Shown piece after piece: positions 34,884 to 44,696 of a stretch of DNA of 64,000 nt. The translations under genes were made by a program, and so were the position numbers. The stretch's first letter is position 1; the number at the start of each line of letters is the position of its first letter. The notes beneath the pieces are model-generated. The model had not been told where the DNA came from and ran no database searches. It saw only the letters and a list, made by a program, of their open reading frames with translations. The stretch comes from Novosphingobium sp. 9 (lineage in GTDB: Bacteria; Pseudomonadota; Alphaproteobacteria; Sphingomonadales; Sphingomonadaceae). The DNA lies in the NCBI RefSeq assembly GCF_025340265.1, contig NZ_CP022708.1:395501-459500 (forward strand), in the 5' to 3' direction.

Positions 34884-37800
34884 TGTTCGCGCAGTTTCTA
34901 GATCGCCAGTCCCGCGCGCTGGTCCTCGTCGTGCTGGCCGTGGCACTGGCCGGTATCGTCGCAGCGCTGTCGCTGCCTATCGGCCTGTTCCCGCAAGTGT
35001 CTTTTCCGCGCGTCGTAGTCGATCTGGACGCGGGAAGCCGACCCGCCGATCAGACCGCGCTGACGGTAACCCGACCGGTCGAGGAGGCGATCCGCGCTGT
35101 GCCCGGCGTGCAGGACGTACGTTCCGAGACCAGTCGTGGCTCGGCCCAGATCTCCATCGATTTCGGCTGGGGCCGGGATATGGTGTCGAGCACGTTGCTG
35201 GTCGATTCCGCCATTGCCCGCATCCTGCCCGGCCTGCCTGCAGGCACGCAGTACGATGTGCGCCGGATGGATCCCACGGTCTTCCCGATCATCTCCTATG
35301 CGCTGGTTTCGGACAGTGCCGATCCCACGGCCCTTCAGGATCTGGCGCGGTATCAGATCACGCCGTTGCTTTCGTCGATTTCGGGGCTGGCACGGGTCGG
35401 CGTGCAGGGGGGCGAGACCTCCGAGGTCCAGGTGCTCGCAGACCCGCGACGGCTGGCCGATCACAACATGGCGATGGCTGATCTCGTCACGGCGATCCGC
35501 GACGGCAATGTGCTCAGCGCAGTCGGGCAAGTGCAGGATCGTGGGCGCCTGTCTCTGGTGATCGTCGATCGCAGCGTGACCGACGCGCAGAAGGTCGGCG
35601 ATATCGTGGTTCAGTCCGATCCTGCCGGAGTGGTGCGGGTGCGCGATGTCGCGACCGTACAGAACGGCAGCGTGCCGCAATGGCAGCGCATCGTCGAGGA
35701 CGGCCGCCCGGCGGTGTTGTTCAACATCTACGAACAGCCCGACGGCAATGCCGTGCGCATCGCCCAGGAGGTGCAGGCCAAGCTCGCCGCCTTTAAACTC
35801 CCGCCGGGCGTGAAGCTGGTCAACTGGTACGATCAGAGCGAACTGGTCACGCAGTCGGTCGTGAGCGTGCGCGATGCCGTGCTGATCGGGCTGGTTCTGG
35901 CGGGCCTCGTGCTCCTGCTGTTCCTGCGCAGTTGGCGTGTGACGCTGATCGCGGCGCTGGTCGTCCCGGCGACGCTGGCCGCAACGGTTCTTGTGCTCAG
36001 TATTCTAGGCATGTCGTTCAACATTATGACACTGGGCGGCATCGCGGCGGCGGTTGGCTTGTTGATCGACGACGTGATTGTGATGGTGGAGCACATCGCC
36101 CGCCGTGCCGGTGCCGTTGGCGCGGATGGCAAGGTTCTGGGACAGGACGCCGTATTCCCTGCCGCGCGTGAATTCATGGTGCCGTTGACAGGATCGAGCC
36201 TTGCGACACTGATCGTGTTCCTGCCGCTGGCATTCCTGACCGGCGTGACCGGCGCCTTTTCCAAGGCGCTGTCGATTACCATGGCCGCTGCCCTTGCGAT
36301 CTCGTGGGCGATGACCGCTTTCGTTGTGCCGGTCCTGGTGCGCAATTTCATCGATTTCGAGACATGGCAGGATCCGGGTGTGGCGGGCAAGGGCTGGCTG
36401 GCCCACGCACACGATGGGGCGATGGATCGCCTCGGTGCCCGTCCGTGGGTGCTGGTCGCGATTCTCGTGCCCCTGCTTGCGATCGGCTACATTGGCTATT
36501 CGAATGTGCCGACCGGCTTCATGCCCAGCGTGGACGAAGGCGGTTTCGTGATGGACTATTACACGCGCCCCGGAACGTCGCTCGACGAGTCCTCGCGCGA
36601 AATTGCGCAGGTCGATCGGATACTGCGCGCCAATCCCGAGGTGCTGACCTTCTCCCGCCGGTTGGGCACTGGCCTCGGCGGCGATCTCGGGCAGAGCTAC
36701 CACGGCGATTATTTCGTTAAACTCAAGCCGGACCATGCCACGCGGACGGAGGATCTGGCCGCTGCCGTGGCCGATGAAGTCGCGGTGAAAGTGCCAGGCG
36801 TCGAGGTGGAAGTGGCGCAGCTGATGGAGGATCTCATCGGTGACCTGACCGCCGTTCCCCAGCCGATCGAAGTAAAGCTGTTTTCGTCCGATCCTTCGGT
36901 GCTGGAGGCGCAGGCCCAGAAGGTGGCGAAAACGATCTCGGCGATATCCGGCGTGGTCGAGGTGAAGGATGGCGTTCAGCTGGCCGGGGATGCCATTGAT
37001 GTGCAGGTCGATCCGGTTCGGGCAGCCATGGAAGGTGTGACGCCTGCCGAGGTGCAGACACAGCTCTCCGATGCACTGACTGGCGCTGTCGCGACCTCGC
37101 TGCCGGAAGCGGCCAAGACCGTGGACGTGCGCGTTCGGTTGCCCGATGCCACAACGATCAGCCAGACTGAGCTGGCCACACTGCCGATCCGCGCGAGTGA
37201 CGGTCATCTCTTCTCGCTTTCGCGCGTGGCCAGCCTCAATCCCGTGGCCGGACAGCCGCAGATCGCGCGCGAGAATCTGGAGCCGATGGTCGCGGTGACG
37301 GGACGCATACAGGGGCGCGGCATTGGTGCGGCAGTGGCGGATGTCAAAGCCGCGCTCGACCGGCCCGGAACGCTGGCGTCGGGCGTCCGCTATGAAATGG
37401 GTGGTCTCTACCAGCAGCAGCAGATCGCATTTTCCGGACTGCTGCGGGTGTTCGGTGCAGCGCTGATCGCCGAATTCATTCTGCTGCTGGTGCTCTATCG
37501 CCGCTTCTGGCTGCCGGTCATTATCATCGGCTGCTCGTTGCTGTCTACGACGGCCGTTTTTACGGCGCTTTGGCTGTCCGGCGTCGATCTCAACATTACG
37601 GCGCTGATGGGCATGACGATGATTATCGGCATTGGCACCGAGATGGCGATTTTCTACATATCGGAATTCGAGGAGATGGCGGCGCACATGCCGGTGGCCG
37701 AGGCGGCGCGTGAGGCGGCCCGCCATCGCCAGCGCCCGATTACGATGACGACGCTGGCAGCTGTGCTGACGCTGCTGCCGCTCGCGTTAGCGTGGGGGCG

Positions 37801-37938
37801 GGTGCAGGCATCCAGCAGCCTCTGGCGATCGCGATCATCGCAGGGTTGTTGTTGCAATACCCGTTGGTACTGATGGTGATGCCGGTTATTATAATAACCA
37901 ACTTCAAGGGTTGGAAGCATTCTTTTGGCTTTGGGTAA
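34883..37938 (+). CDS. RND efflux pump permease (frameshifted at 37794-37798)
   Basis: A 1018-residue inner-membrane pump after correction. It starts MFAQFLDRQSRALVLV, has the large periplasmic loops, and in helix 4 AAAVGLLIDDVIVMVEHIAR with paired Asp for proton relay. The last helices are broken by five G at 37794-37798 where six are needed; corrected, it reads WGAGAGIQQPLAIAIIAGLL and ends at 37938. It carries D-D rather than the CusA methionine pattern, so metal versus organic substrate cannot be decided. Third gene of the operon opposite the second two-component system. Confidence 0.88.
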
Positions 37939-38182
37939 GTCGTCGAGCGGGGGCGGCCATCGGCATCGATGACTGGGTGCAGCCAGGTATGCATATCACC
38001 CAACCCAACACTCCGTTGATCATCAACTCGGTGCTTGCCAAGACGCTTGGGGAACTACGGCAACATATGCGCCATCTGCTCGCCTCCCAGCCAATACAGG
38101 TCGCTCATCTTTATTTTACTCACGGAGCCTAAACCTAACAATTAGGCGATTCGGGCGAAGTAATCTGGAACTACAGATATCG

Positions 38183-39094
38183 CTACATACCCGCTTCGGT
38201 GCAGGGCTCCCAAACGCGAGTAGCCGCAGTATCGTCTGGTCCGCCATAGCACCATCCTTCGTGCGTCAGCTGGGCTTCAGTCCCGTTACGGGCTGCGCAC
38301 ACGGGATCTGAAGGTGAGTGATATCCTCCCTGACATTCGTCATTGAGCCGGTCCCATTGATTGAGCAGCATCTGAACACGGGGAGAAGAAGATCGCGGGC
38401 GAGGCGCGATATCTTGTTGAAGCGGGGTGCCGTCTGACTGGAAGATGTTATCGAGGCTGGCGGGTAGAGCATGAATGTCCTGCCTGGTGACACCCAAGGG
38501 CGCAGCGGCATCCGCAAGAGAGGCATAGCACATTGGAGCGGTCAGCTGGGCAAGGGACGTATTTTCGCGCAAGGCAGCGAGATCTTCCACCTGACCGCCA
38601 CTCTTGAGCGCATCCTCAAGTGCGTGGGCGACACTCCATTGCGAAAGATATGCCGTTTCGCACTGGCTCAGCGCTTTTGCAAACGTCAGTGCTACCCGTC
38701 GGCCCAGGGTTTCGGGAATGACAAGTTCCTTGAGGCTCGTATTCACGTGGATACATGCGCTGTCCTCCCTTTTTGCCTGCGTGAATATAGAGATGGGATC
38801 CTCGCTTTTTTGTGCAATCGCGCGAAGCCCTCCAGCGACATCACACGGCTCAGCAATATTGCGAGCCTGCTGATACAGGTCGATGGCGTCCTGACGGGCT
38901 GTGGGACCCGGCTGTATTGGATACTGAGCTGCGCGCTCTTCGGGCGAGCCCTGCATGCTTTCTGACAGCCCTCCGGCGATGCGCACCAGCACGAAGCCCG
39001 CCACAATTAACAGCAAGATCTGACGCAGGGTCGGCCTGTATCTGCGGCGGTTGGAGTAGGATGATACATTGTATACGTCGTCATTTGCCGGCAT
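38183..39094 (-). CDS. Hypothetical membrane-anchored protein
   Basis: A 303-residue protein that was not recognised. One membrane helix near residues 25-41 follows a basic N-terminus, so it should be anchored with the bulk outside. It has several Cys (EPCDVAG, SACIHV, QCETAYL, APMCYAS, DECQGG, DPVCAARN, and the final EGWCYGG with WEPC), suggesting disulfides. It marks the edge of the accessory island. Codon use looks less GC-biased than in its neighbours. Confidence 0.55.
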   Translation of the reverse strand: MPANDDVYNVSSYSNRRRYRPTLRQILLLIVAGFVLVRIAGGLSESMQGSPEERAAQYPIQPGPTARQDAIDLYQQARNIAEPCDVAGGLRAIAQKSEDPISIFTQAKREDSACIHVNTSLKELVIPETLGRRVALTFAKALSQCETAYLSQWSVAHALEDALKSGGQVEDLAALRENTSLAQLTAPMCYASLADAAAPLGVTRQDIHALPASLDNIFQSDGTPLQQDIAPRPRSSSPRVQMLLNQWDRLNDECQGGYHSPSDPVCAARNGTEAQLTHEGWCYGGPDDTAATRVWEPCTEAGM

Positions 39095-39152
39095 CTGGCT
39101 GCTCCTTTATGGAGCTTTGGCGTTAGGCCGGATCTGTTTAAAATAACCTAAA

Positions 39153-39437
39153 ATGGGATATTTCGGTGTTCGTTGTAGCGACCGTGGCGTGGCCGGAACA
39201 CTCTTCACCCCAGAATACAAGCTGTTCGCCCAAAGCCTCGTGGCCGCCCGCCAGGCCGCAGGCCTCACGCAGGAGCAGTTGGCATCGAAACTGGCCAAGC
39301 CTCAATCCTATGTCTCGAAAATCGAGCGTAGTGAGCGCCGCATCGATGTGATCGAGTTTGGCCATATCTGTGTCGCTTTGGGCGAAGAGCCCGGAGCAAT
39401 GCTTGCGAAAATCTGGCAACGCCTCGGCCCGGTTTAA
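39153..39437 (+). CDS. XRE-family helix-turn-helix regulator
   Basis: A 94-residue DNA-binding protein. The HTH_XRE domain spans about residues 30-85: ARQAAGLTQEQLASKLAKPQ, then SYVSKIERSERRIDV. Single-domain regulators of this type are usual in prophages and genomic islands. Its end overlaps the DUF5681 gene end by four bases (convergent). The exact start is uncertain; an internal start nearer residue 17 is possible. Confidence 0.78.
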   Translation: MGYFGVRCSDRGVAGTLFTPEYKLFAQSLVAARQAAGLTQEQLASKLAKPQSYVSKIERSERRIDVIEFGHICVALGEEPGAMLAKIWQRLGPV

Positions 39438-39925
39438 TTGGCCTGCGGGGCGTCGCAGATATCGTCCGAGGCTGAGGATGACTCTTCCGGCATCACTGGT
39501 TCGGGCGGCGGCGGCATGCCGGCAAAGAACTGCAGAATGGCATCTGCGACCTCTTCTGGGGTCGGTGGCTCAGGGTCGTCTTCAGGTCCTGCATTGTAGC
39601 TCGACAGCAGCTCCAGCAGCATTTTCAGGTCCCTGGGTTTACCGCTCTTGATGGTCTGATTGAACGTGGACCTCACCGCCAGTTCGAAAGCGGTGATCCA
39701 TTTCCCATTAACGCGCACCTTTTCATCGCGAATGCGGCGTACGATGTCTTTCCTGGTCTCGCGCAGCTTCTTTTTGCGGCGACCTTTGTTGCCCGACTGT
39801 CCGGGTTTGAAGCGCGTGTGGACGGGAGGCTTGCCATAGCCCACTTCGTAGTCTGGGCCAGGCGGAGTGTCCTGGCTGTCGTCGATGTCGGCATCATCGC
39901 CGAAAGAGGCCGGATGCTCGCTCAT
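39434..39925 (-). CDS. DUF5681-type phage/island protein
   Basis: A 163-residue protein with the DUF5681 signature YGKPPVHTRFKPGQSGNKGR near residue 28, followed by a very basic helix and an acidic, Pro-rich C-terminus. The start at 39925 overlaps the methyltransferase stop (ATGA). DUF5681 proteins commonly precede the large terminase in tailed phages and integrated islands; no terminase follows here, so the module looks cut off. Confidence 0.75.
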   Translation of the reverse strand: MSEHPASFGDDADIDDSQDTPPGPDYEVGYGKPPVHTRFKPGQSGNKGRRKKKLRETRKDIVRRIRDEKVRVNGKWITAFELAVRSTFNQTIKSGKPRDLKMLLELLSSYNAGPEDDPEPPTPEEVADAILQFFAGMPPPPEPVMPEESSSASDDICDAPQAN

Positions 39926-41265
39926 GCTGCGATCTCCTTCGTGTCGACGCATGCCTGAACGGCGCGCTCGTCCGCGACATCCTCGAAAGTCTGCCCTGTA
40001 GCCACGAGAGTCGCGCGCTTGCCTGTAAGAGCCTGCCAGCGCCGTAGGATCGTGTCGCAATAAAGCGGATCATATTCGATGATGCGCGCCTTGCGCCCGG
40101 TCTTCTCGGCCGCGATGAGAGTGCTGCCTGAACCACCGAAAGCATCAAGCACGATCTCCCCGCGGCGCGAGCAGTCCCGCAAGGCATCGGCAATCAGGGC
40201 AACCGGCTTCACGGTCGGGTGCATGGCCAGTTCCTGGTCACGCTCTGCACCCATGGAGCTGATGCCGGCATAGTCCCAGACGTTGGTGCGATAGCGGCCG
40301 GTGTTACCCAGGCCGAAGCTGTTGGTGTGGGCAGTTGTGCCGTGCTTGAAGGCGAAGATCAGCTCGTGCTTGGAGCGGTAGAACGTACCCATGCCGCCGT
40401 TGGTCTTGTTCCACACGATCAGATTCTTGAGTTCGGTGAAGGCGATGCGGCCTGCCGTCAGCATCTCACCCATATGGCGCCAGTCCATGCAGACAAAGGC
40501 AATCGCGCCATCGCGCATATAGGCGGACATGTTGGTCAAAGTGATCGCAAGGAAGGTTGCAAACTCGCGCTCCGACATCTCGCCGCTGGCAAAAGCAAAC
40601 TCGCGATGCTTGACCGTGCCAAGGCCGCAGACGTTGCCATCGACCTTCACGTTGTACGGAGGATCGGTGAACACGACATCGGCGCGCTCGTCCCCCATCA
40701 GCCGGATGAAGTCCTCCTGAGAGCGCGCATCGCTGCAGAGAAGGCGATGCCTGCCCAGCAGCCAGATATCACCGTGCCGGGAAACGGGCTCCTCCGCCAC
40801 CGTTGGGATCGCATCTTCCGGAGCATCGCGTGCTTCGGGATCAGCTTCGCAGGCGGCATCAATCGCCAGGTCGATCTCTGCAAGGCTGAAGCCTGTATAT
40901 TCGAGGTCGAACTCGAGGTCGAGCAGCCCCTGCAATTCGATGGCCAGCATATCCTTGTCCCAGCCCGCATTCAGCGCGAGCTTGTTATCCGCCAGAACAT
41001 AGGCGCGCCGTTCGGCTTCGGTGAGGTTCGAAAGCGTAATCGTCGGCACGGTTTTCATGCCGAGCTGTTTGGCGGCCTCGACCCGGCCATGGCCGGCAAC
41101 GATCTGGCCGTCGTCGGAAATGAGAACGGGGTTGGTGAAACCGAAGCGCTCGATCGACTTGGCGATCTGTTTGATCTGCGCTTTGGAATGCTTGCGGGCA
41201 TTGTGGGCATAGGGGATTAGCGCGGAAGTCGCTGTTGCGACGACCGCAGTCGAATGATTTTTCAT
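39922..41265 (-). CDS. ParB-N-domain DNA methyltransferase
   Basis: A 447-residue protein with two parts. Residues 15-110 form a ParB/sulfiredoxin-type domain (FTNPVLISDDGQIVAGHGRV). Residues 165-430 form an N4/N6 amino-methyltransferase: catalytic TDPPYNVKVDG, then WNKTNGGMGTFYRSKHE, and the SAM motif DAFGGSGSTLIAAEKTGR. The order (DPPY before FGGSG) is the beta class. Such ParB-methyltransferases are typical of phages and islands, where they methylate DNA without a partner nuclease. Recognition site unknown. Confidence 0.85.
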   Translation of the reverse strand: MKNHSTAVVATATSALIPYAHNARKHSKAQIKQIAKSIERFGFTNPVLISDDGQIVAGHGRVEAAKQLGMKTVPTITLSNLTEAERRAYVLADNKLALNAGWDKDMLAIELQGLLDLEFDLEYTGFSLAEIDLAIDAACEADPEARDAPEDAIPTVAEEPVSRHGDIWLLGRHRLLCSDARSQEDFIRLMGDERADVVFTDPPYNVKVDGNVCGLGTVKHREFAFASGEMSEREFATFLAITLTNMSAYMRDGAIAFVCMDWRHMGEMLTAGRIAFTELKNLIVWNKTNGGMGTFYRSKHELIFAFKHGTTAHTNSFGLGNTGRYRTNVWDYAGISSMGAERDQELAMHPTVKPVALIADALRDCSRRGEIVLDAFGGSGSTLIAAEKTGRKARIIEYDPLYCDTILRRWQALTGKRATLVATGQTFEDVADERAVQACVDTKEIAA

Positions 41266-42245
41266 AAACGCTTTCCAGCAAACGGGAAATAATGACCCGC
41301 CTCATTCGTATGCCTGCTGCGCCTATGGTGTAAACAAGCCCTTATCACCTCTGGCTGCATGTAAGTCCTGACAAAATGGCAGAAACGGTCAAATTACATG
41401 CATATAAATATACACTTGACTTCGGGTATCTGAAGAAAATCATTCAGGTGACTAATTCGTTACATTCACCGCGATCTATGAAGGGTGTCGTCATGGGGAA
41501 GGGAAATTATTATTTTTGAAAATGATTTTATCCACAGGACGTGCCTTCGTACGATCAGGAGCGAGCGTTTGGGGCAGGGTGATAGTGCTCGCCAGCGCTG
41601 ACTGATCGTCACACACATCGAGTCGGGGACTCGCTGTTAAAGGTAGAGGGTGAAACCACCGGACAATGGCCATCAGGGCCTGGTCTCATCACTGCAAGGT
41701 GAGGGCGCATCGATCGGGGAAGCAGGCAACTCGGGTTGGATTATGGCTTCGGCCGTAGTGCCTCCGGCTCCTCTTTCGTCTCACGTCCTCTCCTCGGCAC
41801 AGATCACGATGCCTGCAGCGGGGTTTGCGTTTCCCTGACGGAACGCAAAATTTCCCTAAAGTTGGAATAGGGAATTGTCCGGCCAAGGCTATGATTTCTG
41901 GCGATAATAGTGCTGTCGCGCGGTCCAGATCATCACCATTTTCACGATAATTCTCGATAAAGTCGCCATTTAGGGAATTTTTGCAGGTGAGACTGGTTGC
42001 CGCTGGACTGCACCATTCACCACCTTTTTGTTTTATATCAACGATTTAAAGGTGGTTTTGCTGCTGCTTCCGGCTATTTCTCCAGCGTGAGCACCGAATA
42101 GGCTCCGAAAACAGTCGGGTTGACAGACTGCACACGTCGTTTCCGGTGTCGATAATTCTTTGATCTGTGGTGCTTTCCTCGTTCCCGAATTGTTCGCTTA
42201 CGGTATAGGTGGTAGAGGCTCACCGCTGATCGTTGAGGTAGGGAA
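41266..42245. other. AT-richer 980-base intergenic region with repeats and a DnaA box
   Basis: No convincing gene. A perfect DnaA box TTATCCACA is at 41528-41536. TAGGGAATT occurs three times (41868, 41971 and 42239, the last overlapping the TTG start of the cytosine methyltransferase) and the opposite TTTCCCTAAA at 41851. A nine-base inverted repeat ACCACCTTT/AAAGGTGGT is at 42019-42027 and 42048-42056. GCGTT/AACGC pairs near 41830. It separates two divergent methyltransferase genes. Confidence 0.5.
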
Positions 42246-42701
42246 TTGAAGTTCGTTGATCTGTTTTCGTGCGGTGGCGGGATGTCCACTGGATTTGCCC
42301 GCACGGGGCGCTTCACGCCGATCGGTGCCGTAGACCTTGAGGGGGCGAAGCCCAGTCATCCAGTTGGCGCAACGGCTTGCAACGACACTTACGAGGCGAA
42401 CCTAGGGCTCCGGCCATTATCGGCCGACCTTGCCGTCACACCTCCTGAGGACGTCGCCGACCACTTTGGGTTCGAGCCGAACGATGTTGACCTACTCATC
42501 TCCTGTGCGCCCTGTACTGGCTTTAGTCAGAAGCAATCGCGCAACCATGTACGGGATGATGCCCGCAACCACCTCGTCGAACGCACGGCCGTTTATGCGG
42601 AGGCATGGAGGCCGAAGTATGTAGGCGGCGTGGACAAATTCCACGGCGCCCTCGCGCTGAGCTATGACTGCGGCATTTGCCGAAATCCCGGTTTGATTTA
42701 G
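42246..42701 (+). pseudogene. C5 cytosine-specific DNA methyltransferase, truncated by an insertion
   Basis: Only the N-terminal ~125 residues of a cytosine-C5 methyltransferase remain: motif I MKFVDLFSCGGGMSTGF, and motif IV with the catalytic cysteine SCAPCTGFSQKQ, then AVYAEAWRPKYV. At 42622 the mobile element begins and the frame reads into it for another 26 codons. The ENV motif and target-recognition domain are missing, so it is inactive. The flank beyond the element at 44028 does not resume a recognisable methyltransferase. TTG start with AGGTAGGG upstream. Confidence 0.82.
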
Positions 42702-42771
42702 AATAGCGAGATGCAATTCCGAACGCTCCGCATTGACGTGTCCGCCCGCGTGATCGGGGTGTGGGCACTAG
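42622..42771 (+). repeat. 150-base inverted repeat, left arm
   Basis: Exact reverse complement of 43878-44027. It begins at the insertion-sequence end and finishes at a CTAG (42768-42771) inside the membrane protein gene, covering its first 20 codons. Confidence 0.95.
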
Positions 42772-43073
42772 CGCTCGCGCTGCCCGGTCTGATGTTTGGC
42801 TCTCTCATCATTGTGATAGTTACATTCTCTGTGCCCTTTTTGATTGCTGCCGCTGTCCTTTCCCTCTGGTTTGGGGCCGCGATCCTGCGTCGCCCGATAC
42901 CTTGGTCTCTGGCAGCGATAGCCGTTCCGCTATTTGGCGGCTGCGTGATTTTTGGCCGGGCAGGCTTGTTGTCTCTGGCCATAACCGTGCCAGCAGCCTG
43001 CTATTTCGTTGCGTCGCTTCGTATCATTCCACCGACACAAAGAGACCAGATTGACGTAGCCTCCAGTCGCTGA
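42711..43073 (+). CDS. Small membrane protein inside the IS5-type element
   Basis: A 120-residue protein of unknown family with three or four hydrophobic helices (ALALALPGLMFGSLIIVIV and later). A GCGAG precedes its ATG. It lies between the left end of the element and the transposase, so it is either a passenger gene or host DNA trapped by rearrangement. Its first 20 codons are repeated, inverted, at the right end. Confidence 0.55.
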   Translation: MQFRTLRIDVSARVIGVWALALALPGLMFGSLIIVIVTFSVPFLIAAAVLSLWFGAAILRRPIPWSLAAIAVPLFGGCVIFGRAGLLSLAITVPAACYFVASLRIIPPTQRDQIDVASSR

Positions 43074-43099
43074 TTCAAGACTGCTTTTTGGAGGCAGGC

Positions 43100-43881
43100 T
43101 TGAGCAGGGGTGATCTCACTGAGGCGGAATGGCGCGTTCTGAAGGACTTGCTGCCAATCGAGCCTGAGAACCGTAGCCGAGGCAGGCCGCCTGAGCAGAA
43201 CCGCTCCATCATCAACGGCATTCTCTGGCGGCTCCGCTGCGGAGCGCCGTGGCGCGATGTCCCGCCCAAGTATGGCAGTTGGAACACCATCTATCGTCGG
43301 TTCCGGCGGTGGAGTGAGGCCGGGGTCTGGGAGGCCGTTGCCGTAACGTTGGCCGAGATCATGGCCGACAGCGGCCACTACAGCATCGACAGCACCACAG
43401 TCCGCGCCCACGTTTCGGCAGCGGGCGGAAAAGGGGGACTCATCGACGCGCTCTTGGCCGCTCGCGGGGCGGGTTCACCAGTAAACTTCACTGTCTGGCT
43501 GATGCCCTTGGACGGCCAGTCGCCTTCCATCTGACGGGCGGCGAGGCCGCAGATTGCAAGGCATATGATGATTTAATCGACCTGCCTGAGCAGGCACCCG
43601 ACGCATTCCTTGCCGATAAAGGCTACGATGCCGATGCCATCCGCGCCGATCTTGCCGAACGAAAGATCAAGGCCGTCATCCCTGGCCGGTCAAACCGCCG
43701 TGTGAAGATCGAGTATGATCGAGTGCTCTACAAACAGCGCAATCGGATCGAGCGCATGTTCGGCCAACTCAAGATCAACCGCGCCATCGCCACCCGCTAC
43801 GACCAGCTTACCAACAGCTTCCTCGGCATGGTCCATCTCGCCACCGCTAGATACTGGCTCAAATTTGTCCACGCCGCCTAG
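43100..43881 (+). CDS. IS5-family transposase (two frames, shift at 43429-43437)
   Basis: A DDE transposase of about 260 residues. The first frame runs from TTG at 43100 (SRGDLTEAEWRVLKDLLP) through YSIDSTTVRAHVSAAGGKGG; the second continues from TH with LADKGYDADAIRADLAERK and KQRNRIERMFGQLKINRAIA. Asp (IDSTTVRAH), Asp (LADKGYD) and Glu (NRIERMFG) form the triad. The switch occurs at A4G5, a good -1 slippery site, and programmed -1 shifting is known in the IS427 group, so this need not be damage. The stop TAG is completed by the target TA. Confidence 0.8.
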
Positions 43882-44027
43882 TGCCCACACCCCGATCACG
43901 CGGGCGGACACGTCAATGCGGAGCGTTCGGAATTGCATCTCGCTATTCTAAATCAAACCGGGATTTCGGCAAATGCCGCAGTCATAGCTCAGCGCGAGGG
44001 CGCCGTGGAATTTGTCCACGCCGCCTA
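43878..44027 (-). repeat. 150-base inverted repeat, right arm
   Basis: Exact reverse complement of 42622-42771. It directly abuts the right end of the transposase copy at a CTAG and carries a third copy of the element end at 44009-44025. Confidence 0.95.
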
Positions 44028-44223
44028 GGTGCGATGGTTGTAAGTCGATTTGCGGATAAGCGGTCGATTGCAATGATGGAGGCCCGAGGTGGTAAAGGGC
44101 TCCAGGCGGCTCGCCCGGCCGCCAAGGGAGAAGGCCGAAAGCTAGCGGTATTGGAAAGTTATTGACTGGCGGCACCCGCTTCAAGTGATGAATCTAATCC
44201 GGCCCCAGCGAAGTCTGATCGCG
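44028..44223. other. Island right flank, no gene called
   Basis: Contains an open frame of 43 codons from 44035 (VVSRFADKRSIAMMEARGGK onward, stop at 44165). It could be the 3' end of a gene cut by the mobile element; no family was recognised. Confidence 0.3.
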
Positions 44224-44649
44224 CTACAACTGCATCAGTAGATTTGTGAGTAGGGACTTGATTCGACGTATTTCTGCCTGATGGACCGTAGACAGCGCGT
44301 GCAGCAAATCTTCGGCATGGGACGTCAGCGCCAGTGCGACACGGCGGCGATCGCCTTTGTCGGCTACTCGCAAGATCATGCCTGCCTGCGCGAGGCGGTC
44401 GACCAGACCGGTAACGCTATGCGGTCGCAACATCAGGCGCTCGGCAAGCTCTCCTACCGTCATCGGCGAGCCCGCGCCGCGAATGGCCAGCAATGCCTGA
44501 TGCTGCTGAGGTGTCAGCCCTTTCGCAGCAGCGGCCTCCTCACTGAAATGCAGAAACGCGCGCAGGGCATAGCGAAACTCCGCCAGAAGCCGATAGTCGG
44601 TGTCGAGGAGCGCGTCGGGCTCCGGTGGATCATGCGGGGATTGATTCAT
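44224..44649 (-). CDS. MarR-family regulator
   Basis: A 141-residue MarR protein from the ATG at 44649. The winged helix is clear: GLTPQQHQALLAI, MTVGELAERLMLRPHSVTGL, then RVADKGDRRRVALALTS with the wing Asp-Arg. It is divergent from the CLC gene with a 47-base gap containing GATATATC (44660-44667), a possible operator. It likely represses the CLC-HPP pair and itself. Confidence 0.85.
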   Translation of the reverse strand: MNQSPHDPPEPDALLDTDYRLLAEFRYALRAFLHFSEEAAAAKGLTPQQHQALLAIRGAGSPMTVGELAERLMLRPHSVTGLVDRLAQAGMILRVADKGDRRRVALALTSHAEDLLHALSTVHQAEIRRIKSLLTNLLMQL

Positions 44650-44696
44650 ATCGTAGTGCGATATATCTGCGCAGCGCTTTCTGCAAGGTGCCCACC

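Larger units (their letters stand above)
42622..44027. mobile_element. IS5-family (IS427-type) element with rearranged ends
   Basis: The unit contains a small membrane protein gene and an IS5-type transposase and is bounded by perfect 150-base inverted repeats. The 17-base end GGCGGCGTGGACAAATT occurs at 42624 and, inverted, at 43862-43878 and 44009-44025. TA flanks each end, as expected for a 2-base target duplication. The simple copy would be 42624-43878 (1.26 kb, long for IS427 elements); the right 150 bases look like a remnant of a second inverted copy. Confidence 0.7.

Noticed and set aside
37911..38132. Short plus-strand open frame after the RND gene
   Set aside because: It starts inside the corrected end of the pump gene, has no ribosome binding site and no recognisable sequence.
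41528..41536. Chromosomal or plasmid replication origin at the DnaA box
   Set aside because: Only one consensus box was seen and no dnaA, rep or par partner gene is adjacent.
41650..41838. Small open frames in the 41.3-42.2 kb spacer
   Set aside because: No ribosome binding sites, low-complexity composition, and they overlap the inverted repeats.
43429..43437. Counting the IS5 transposase shift with the homopolymer defects
   Set aside because: A4G5 is a natural -1 slippery site and programmed frameshifting is established for IS427-type elements, so it needs no error.
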